DNA from: Candidatus Nanohaloarchaea archaeon
Lineage (GTDB): Archaea; Nanohalarchaeota; Nanosalinia; Nanosalinales; JAHENU01
Direction of reading: 5' to 3'
DNA length: 11,148 nucleotides
Assembly (NCBI GenBank): GCA_018609855.1
Contig: JAHENU010000063.1
Span: 1 to 11,148 of the forward strand
Positions 7,448 through 11,148 of the stretch are shown here, piece after piece. A program made the position numbers and the translations under genes. The number at the start of each line of letters is the position of its first letter. Position 1 is the first letter of the stretch. The notes beneath the pieces are model-generated. The model had not been told where the DNA came from and did no database searches. It saw nothing but the letters and a program-made list of their open reading frames with translations.

Positions 7448-8632
7448 TTATGTGTTTGCCGCTATCTGTAATATAGCATTATGCCACACAGGTTGATCTT
7501 TCCCAACTGTTTTCTGAGTACGAGCATCCACAGCAGTTATAAAGTTATCTCCAATATCACTATGAACCGCATACGCCACATCGACAGGTGTAGAACCACG
7601 AGGAAGCAGCAATGCATCAGGCAAAACAGCGCCACTGCTATCAGTACAGTGTGAAGCATCTTCTACTGGATACACCACTATTAAGTCAAGCACATCAAAT
7701 ACTGTGGAATTAATTGCTTGCTGAACCCCTGTGCCATTGTATTGACTCATAAATTCTTGTATTGTGTCCAGTGCGCTTAACTGTTTTGCACTCGCCTCAT
7801 TCACTGTATTAAATGAAGACTGTCCGGGCACATAGTCAACAAGTTCCTTTTCGACTGCGTTAAGCAACGCCCGTTCCATCTCCGCGCTCATCGGAATACA
7901 ATAACTGTCGGGACACTGGAATTGCAAAGATTCCAGTCTATCTTCAGCACCAGCAGCATCCATTTTATTACACGCGTACAAAATTGGTTTAGCAATGGTC
8001 CGTAACTCTTGTGCAAATTGCTGTACATCAAAATGACTCCATTCGCCAACAGCAGATGGCAGTTGTGTCTGTTGAAAAGCCTGTTGTATTTGTTCTTTCT
8101 GTACTCCAAGACCCGATAATTTATCAGCAAGAAACGCAGCAGGTTGTATATGCTGCTTCTGCATTTTTCGACTATCAGAATCCCAATTGTGGGTCAACAC
8201 AGAAGCGAACCACGAATTGATTTCTCGTTCAATCTGCTGCACTTCTTGTATTGGCGAATAATCTTCCTGAGCAGGTTCACCTCTTACATTAGTCTGTCCT
8301 GACACATCAATAACATGAATCAAACACTGAGCTTCAGCAACATGGCTTAAAAATTGATTGCCCATACCTTTCCCCTCAGCTGCACCAGGCACAAGACCAG
8401 CCACATCCAAAATGTTCACAGGGATATGTCGTATGCCTTTCTGACAGTGAGAGTGTTTGCTGCATGAGATAGATAAATCCTGACAGACACAAGGAATGCG
8501 GACATAACATACCCCGAGATTGGGATTTACTGTTGTAAACGGATACTGTGCGATATCGGCAGACGTACGCGTTACTGCGGAGAAAAAGGTGGATTTCCCG
8601 GCATTTGGTTTGCCTACCACGCCAATTTTCAT
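7448..8632 (-). CDS. ychF: YchF/OLA1-family P-loop NTPase, archaeal type (TGS domain)
   Basis: This 394-residue protein starts directly with the G domain, as YchF proteins do. G1 is GKPNAGKST (7-15), the G2 threonines lie in YPFTTVNPNLG (30-40), and G3 is DVAGLVPGAAEGKGMGNQFL (76-95), diagnostic of the family. A helical insert (about 125-210) corresponds to the YchF coiled-coil arm. G4 is NKMD (222-225). The C-terminal TGS domain (about 315-392) includes the conserved ending region around VGKD and VWHNAILQI. Between G2 and G3 sit five cysteines (42, 48, 50, 57, 63), an insert I recall from archaeal orthologues that could bind metal (inference). Bacterial and human members have non-canonical G4 motifs and prefer ATP; NKMD here would suit GTP. 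Family members bind ribosomes and affect translation and stress responses. The ATG at 8632 lies about 24 nt from a TATA-like box shared with the divergent KH gene. Confidence 0.95.
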   Translation of the reverse strand: MKIGVVGKPNAGKSTFFSAVTRTSADIAQYPFTTVNPNLGVCYVRIPCVCQDLSISCSKHSHCQKGIRHIPVNILDVAGLVPGAAEGKGMGNQFLSHVAEAQCLIHVIDVSGQTNVRGEPAQEDYSPIQEVQQIEREINSWFASVLTHNWDSDSRKMQKQHIQPAAFLADKLSGLGVQKEQIQQAFQQTQLPSAVGEWSHFDVQQFAQELRTIAKPILYACNKMDAAGAEDRLESLQFQCPDSYCIPMSAEMERALLNAVEKELVDYVPGQSSFNTVNEASAKQLSALDTIQEFMSQYNGTGVQQAINSTVFDVLDLIVVYPVEDASHCTDSSGAVLPDALLLPRGSTPVDVAYAVHSDIGDNFITAVDARTQKTVGKDQPVWHNAILQIAANT

Positions 8633-8650
8633 ACCGTTAAAGTGCCACGT

Positions 8651-8660
8651 ATTTATTTAT
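8651..8660. promoter_or_regulatory. Candidate shared bidirectional TATA-like element for ychF and the KH gene
   Basis: ATTTATTTAT (minus strand ATAAATAAAT) is the only strong AT-rich box in the 51 bases between the two starts. It is centred about 24 nt upstream of the ychF ATG (8632, minus) and about 28 nt upstream of the KH-protein ATG (8684, plus). Both distances fit archaeal TATA placement for leaderless or nearly leaderless messages. Confidence 0.5.
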
Positions 8661-8683
8661 CTCTTCGGGTGACAAATATTGGT

Positions 8684-9184
8684 ATGAAAACCCCCCTCTG
8701 TTCTGCCTGCCTCAACTCTGAATTCCTCTGCAATGGCTGCAATACAAAAATAGAAAATGGGGAGCTGACAAAAAAAGCAGTTGAGATTATTCGTTACATG
8801 CACGAATTGAGTGAACAATTCGCAGCTTTGCGAGATGTGACAGTTAAAGATATTTTATCATATCCCGAAGCTACTATACTCATTGTAAGACCTGAAGATG
8901 TGGCCCGGGTTATCGGGAAAAAAGGTAGAACCATAAGTCAGATTGCTAGCTATGCCCAGAAACCAGTGAAAGTCGTCTCAAATACATCTATACAGGACAC
9001 AGCCCAATCATTAGTACATCCAGCTGAAGTAAAACGAGTAAGCACGGTATTTTTTCCTGAATCAACTAAAAAGCGCATCACTATTACAGCTGCTGATGCT
9101 GATAAAATACAGTTACCGTTACGTATTGTGAATAAAGTAATCGCTGACATCTATGCAGAGGATGTAGAGATAACATATCAATAA
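8684..9184 (+). CDS. Zn-ribbon/KH-domain RNA-binding protein, archaeal NusA-like
   Basis: The protein is 166 residues from ATG 8684. Its N-terminus, MKTPLCSACLNSEFLCNGC, has a four-cysteine knuckle (C6, C9, C16, C19) that probably binds zinc. A helical segment follows (28-50). A KH domain with the RNA-binding GxxG loop GKKG (78-81) lies in VIGKKGRTISQIA. The C-terminal part (about 130-166) has the strand-helix pattern of a further small or partial KH-like fold (inference). This arrangement matches the short archaeal NusA-related KH proteins, thought to act in transcription or RNA handling; the exact role is not shown here. The frame extends upstream to GTG 8642, but that would add 14 residues before the conserved start and overlap the promoter box. 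GGGTGA at 8667-8672 lies 11 bases before ATG 8684 and may act as a ribosome-binding site. Confidence 0.88.
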   Translation: MKTPLCSACLNSEFLCNGCNTKIENGELTKKAVEIIRYMHELSEQFAALRDVTVKDILSYPEATILIVRPEDVARVIGKKGRTISQIASYAQKPVKVVSNTSIQDTAQSLVHPAEVKRVSTVFFPESTKKRITITAADADKIQLPLRIVNKVIADIYAEDVEITYQ

Positions 9185-9192
9185 CGTCACTT

Positions 9193-9200
9193 CTTTAAAT
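9193..9200 (+). promoter_or_regulatory. TATA-like box for proVW
   Basis: CTTTAAAT is centred about 25 nt upstream of the proV ATG at 9222, in the 37-base gap after the KH gene. No GGTGA-type ribosome-binding site precedes the ATG. The transporter genes may therefore have their own leaderless promoter rather than depending on read-through from the KH gene. Confidence 0.45.
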
Positions 9201-9221
9201 CCCCAGGGCGGACACAATGGT

Positions 9222-10415
9222 ATGGCGGAGCGGACAAAAGTTGCTGTTAATGACCTCTATAAGATTTTTGGGTATCAACCAAAGAAAGCCTACCAATTAG
9301 CAGCTGAAGAATTCTCAAAAGCTGAGATAAAACAACACACAGGCAGTGTTGTTGCACTGCGCAATATATCATTTAATGTTAATGAGGGCGAAATTTTTGT
9401 TATCATGGGTTTATCAGGCAGCGGCAAAAGTACACTATTACGATGCATCAATCGACTCAAGTCTGCTACATATGGCTCTATAGAAGTGAATCAAAAAGAT
9501 ATCATGACATTAACTTCACAAGAGTTGATAGAACTACGGAGAAATGTATTTGGCATGGTATTCCAGCACTTTGGCCTCTTACCTCATCGCACTGTCTTAG
9601 ACAACGTACGTTTTGGCCTCGAAATCAACAAAGTGCAGGGAGAAGAAGCCAATAACAGAGCACAAAAGGCACTAGAACGGGTCGGATTAAGTGGTTGGGA
9701 AGGTAGCAAGGTGGATGAACTCAGTGGTGGCATGCAACAACGTGTGGGTCTGGCAAGAGCGTTGGCGATAGATCCAGAAATTCTTCTCATGGACGAACCG
9801 TTCTCAGCATTAGATCCGTTGATTCGAACACAAATGCAAGATGAACTACTACGGCTACATCAGGAAATGCAAAAAACGATTCTATTTGTTACCCATGACC
9901 TGAATGAAGCTGTGCGTATTGGTGATCGTATAGGAATTCTTGATAGTGAAGGTACGATGGTACAGGTAGACACGCCGGAACAGATTTTGCTCAATCCAGC
10001 GAATTCATACGTGGAAAGCTTTATTGGTGATGTAGACAAACCAGCCGTGATCCGTATAGAAAGTATTATGAAACACCCTTCGTGTACCATAGAACAATCA
10101 GCCACAGCTTCCCAAGCACATTCTGCTATGCAACAGAATAACACCCATTTCTGTTTCATAACGGACAACGGTAAATTACAAGGAATCGTGCGATTTGAAG
10201 ATATAGCGAACCTTGATGTTCGCATTACGGATTATATGCATAAAGTAACCTCTGTTGATCCACTAACTACCATTAAAGAGTGCGTGCCATTTATAATTAA
10301 ACACCATCACCCTATGCCTGTCACCAATAGAGAAAAAGAATTGGTTGGTGAAGTACAGCAGGACCAGGTACTGCAATTATTAGAAGAAAAAGGTGTGGCA
10401 GCAAATGCTGAATAA
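9222..10415 (+). CDS. proV: Glycine betaine/proline-type ABC transporter ATP-binding protein
   Basis: This 397-residue protein matches ProV/OpuAA in length and layout. The N-terminal extension (LYKIFGYQPKKA, about 12-23) is typical of ProV and not of general ABC ATPases. Walker A is GLSGSGKST (63-71), the Q-loop glutamine is Q115, the signature is LSGGMQQ (167-173), Walker B is ILLMDE (187-192), and the switch histidine is H225. Two C-terminal CBS domains follow (about 278-395). In OpuA-type transporters this pair senses ionic strength or cyclic-di-AMP and gates transport, so activity control by osmotic state is likely here too. The protein powers uptake of compatible solutes such as betaine with the ProW permease. 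The gene overlaps proW by 11 bases, which suggests coupled translation. All ATPase motifs are intact. Confidence 0.96.
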   Translation: MAERTKVAVNDLYKIFGYQPKKAYQLAAEEFSKAEIKQHTGSVVALRNISFNVNEGEIFVIMGLSGSGKSTLLRCINRLKSATYGSIEVNQKDIMTLTSQELIELRRNVFGMVFQHFGLLPHRTVLDNVRFGLEINKVQGEEANNRAQKALERVGLSGWEGSKVDELSGGMQQRVGLARALAIDPEILLMDEPFSALDPLIRTQMQDELLRLHQEMQKTILFVTHDLNEAVRIGDRIGILDSEGTMVQVDTPEQILLNPANSYVESFIGDVDKPAVIRIESIMKHPSCTIEQSATASQAHSAMQQNNTHFCFITDNGKLQGIVRFEDIANLDVRITDYMHKVTSVDPLTTIKECVPFIIKHHHPMPVTNREKELVGEVQQDQVLQLLEEKGVAANAE

Positions 10416-11148
10416 ACATATGCCTTCATGGCTGGCACAGAAACATCTTATAGCGATTAGTATATTTATTGTAGCTATTGGCGTTACCAGCATCGCTGGA
10501 CCTGTATTGCCAAAACTGCCTTCAATCGATGTGGCTAGTACTGCTGAAGCAGTGGTCGATTGGTCTGATGACAATCTCGGCCATGTCTTTACAACTATCA
10601 AAGCCATTGTGGAAGGCGTATTTACGCCGATCCAGGTGGTTTTGCGGAATACGCCGCCATTAGTAGGCGTAGCTTTCTTGGCGCTAGCCGGCTATATAAA
10701 ACGGAATTGGCCACTGGCACTGTTCGGCTCGCTCGGATTAACGTTCATTACTATGATGGGCTATTGGAATGAGACAATGACAACTTTGGCAGTAGTTGCA
10801 GCTGCTGTCTTTTTCTCGTTGGTGATAGGGGTGCCCTTGGGCATTCTAAAGGCACATTCCCGTATCATGACGATTATACTTGACCCCATTTTGGATATTA
10901 TGCAGACAACTCCGTTGTTTGTCTATCTCATTCCGGTTGTCATGTTTTTTGACATTGGAAATGCAGCTGGTATCGTGGCAACCTTTGTATTCGCCACACC
11001 TCCTGTCATTCGGTTGACAAGCTTAGGCATCACCCAGATCTCTGAAGAGACGGTCGAAGCCGGTCAAGCCTTCGGCACCTCCTTTTGGCAATTTCTGTTT
11101 AAAATTGAGTTGCCCTTGGCCATGCCTTCTATCATCGTCGGGATTAAC
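10405..11148 (+). CDS. proW: Glycine betaine/proline-type ABC transporter permease, 3' end cut by window edge
   Basis: The frame is open from ATG 10405 to the window end (248 codons, no stop). The start overlaps the proV stop by 11 bases; a second ATG at 10420 is a possible alternative. One N-terminal hydrophobic segment (about 15-35) is followed by the amphipathic soluble-looking stretch usual in ProW (about 40-80), then membrane segments near 85-98, 103-120, 127-147, 171-182 and 188-200. The cytoplasmic coupling loop typical of binding-protein-dependent permeases is present from about 214: ETVEAGQAFG, then IELPLAMPSIIVGIN at the window edge. This loop docks on the ATPase ProV. The substrate-binding protein or domain (ProX/OpuAC) is not in the window and may lie just downstream or be fused to the missing C-terminus. 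Confidence 0.93.
   Translation, partial: MLNKHMPSWLAQKHLIAISIFIVAIGVTSIAGPVLPKLPSIDVASTAEAVVDWSDDNLGHVFTTIKAIVEGVFTPIQVVLRNTPPLVGVAFLALAGYIKRNWPLALFGSLGLTFITMMGYWNETMTTLAVVAAAVFFSLVIGVPLGILKAHSRIMTIILDPILDIMQTTPLFVYLIPVVMFFDIGNAAGIVATFVFATPPVIRLTSLGITQISEETVEAGQAFGTSFWQFLFKIELPLAMPSIIVGIN

Noticed and set aside
8642..8683. GTG start for the KH protein (14 extra residues)
   Set aside because: It would cover the TATA-like box at 8651-8660 and precede the conserved-looking MKTPLCSAC start. GGGTGA also precedes ATG 8684.

Overview
The window looks archaeal. It encodes a DRG-type GTPase with a C-terminal TGS domain, a YchF/OLA1-type P-loop NTPase with the cysteine-rich insert I associate with archaeal orthologues, and a Zn-ribbon/KH (NusA-like) RNA-binding protein. 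Its promoters also look archaeal: AT-rich TATA-like boxes centred about 23-28 nt upstream of most start codons, as expected for leaderless mRNAs. G+C is moderate and several proteins are glutamine-rich. A small-genome DPANN-type archaeon (for example Woesearchaeota-like) is plausible, but that is an impression, not a demonstration.

Layout. Positions 1-1167 (minus) hold the 5' part of a secreted or membrane-anchored RCC1-like beta-propeller gene that runs off the left edge. Next come nth, an endonuclease III with its iron-sulfur motif (minus), and a CPA2-type cation:proton antiporter (minus). Divergent from the antiporter is an unrecognised gene for a single-span membrane protein (3252-4331, plus). 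It converges on an unrecognised soluble protein gene (4347-5495, minus), which is itself divergent from the DRG GTPase gene (5555-6658, plus). A third unrecognised gene follows DRG (6712-7437, plus) and converges on ychF (7448-8632, minus). ychF is divergent from the KH protein gene (8684-9184, plus). The window ends with proV (9222-10415) and the 5' part of proW (10405 to the right edge), an osmoprotectant ABC importer.

How the genes fit together. DRG, YchF and the KH protein form a small neighbourhood of translation- or RNA-associated functions with an unknown gene embedded in it. ProVW and the antiporter are both consistent with coping with changing salinity or pH, although they lie about 6 kb apart and are not in one operon. 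The genes are tightly packed: no intergenic gap exceeds about 90 bases. I saw no CRISPR array, tRNA, rRNA, insertion sequence or phage-like module.

Three starts given here (antiporter, 3252 gene, KH protein) are shorter than the longest open frame, because internal ATGs match the TATA spacing and the expected N-termini. The RCC1-like gene and proW are open at the window edges and were read directly from the sequence.
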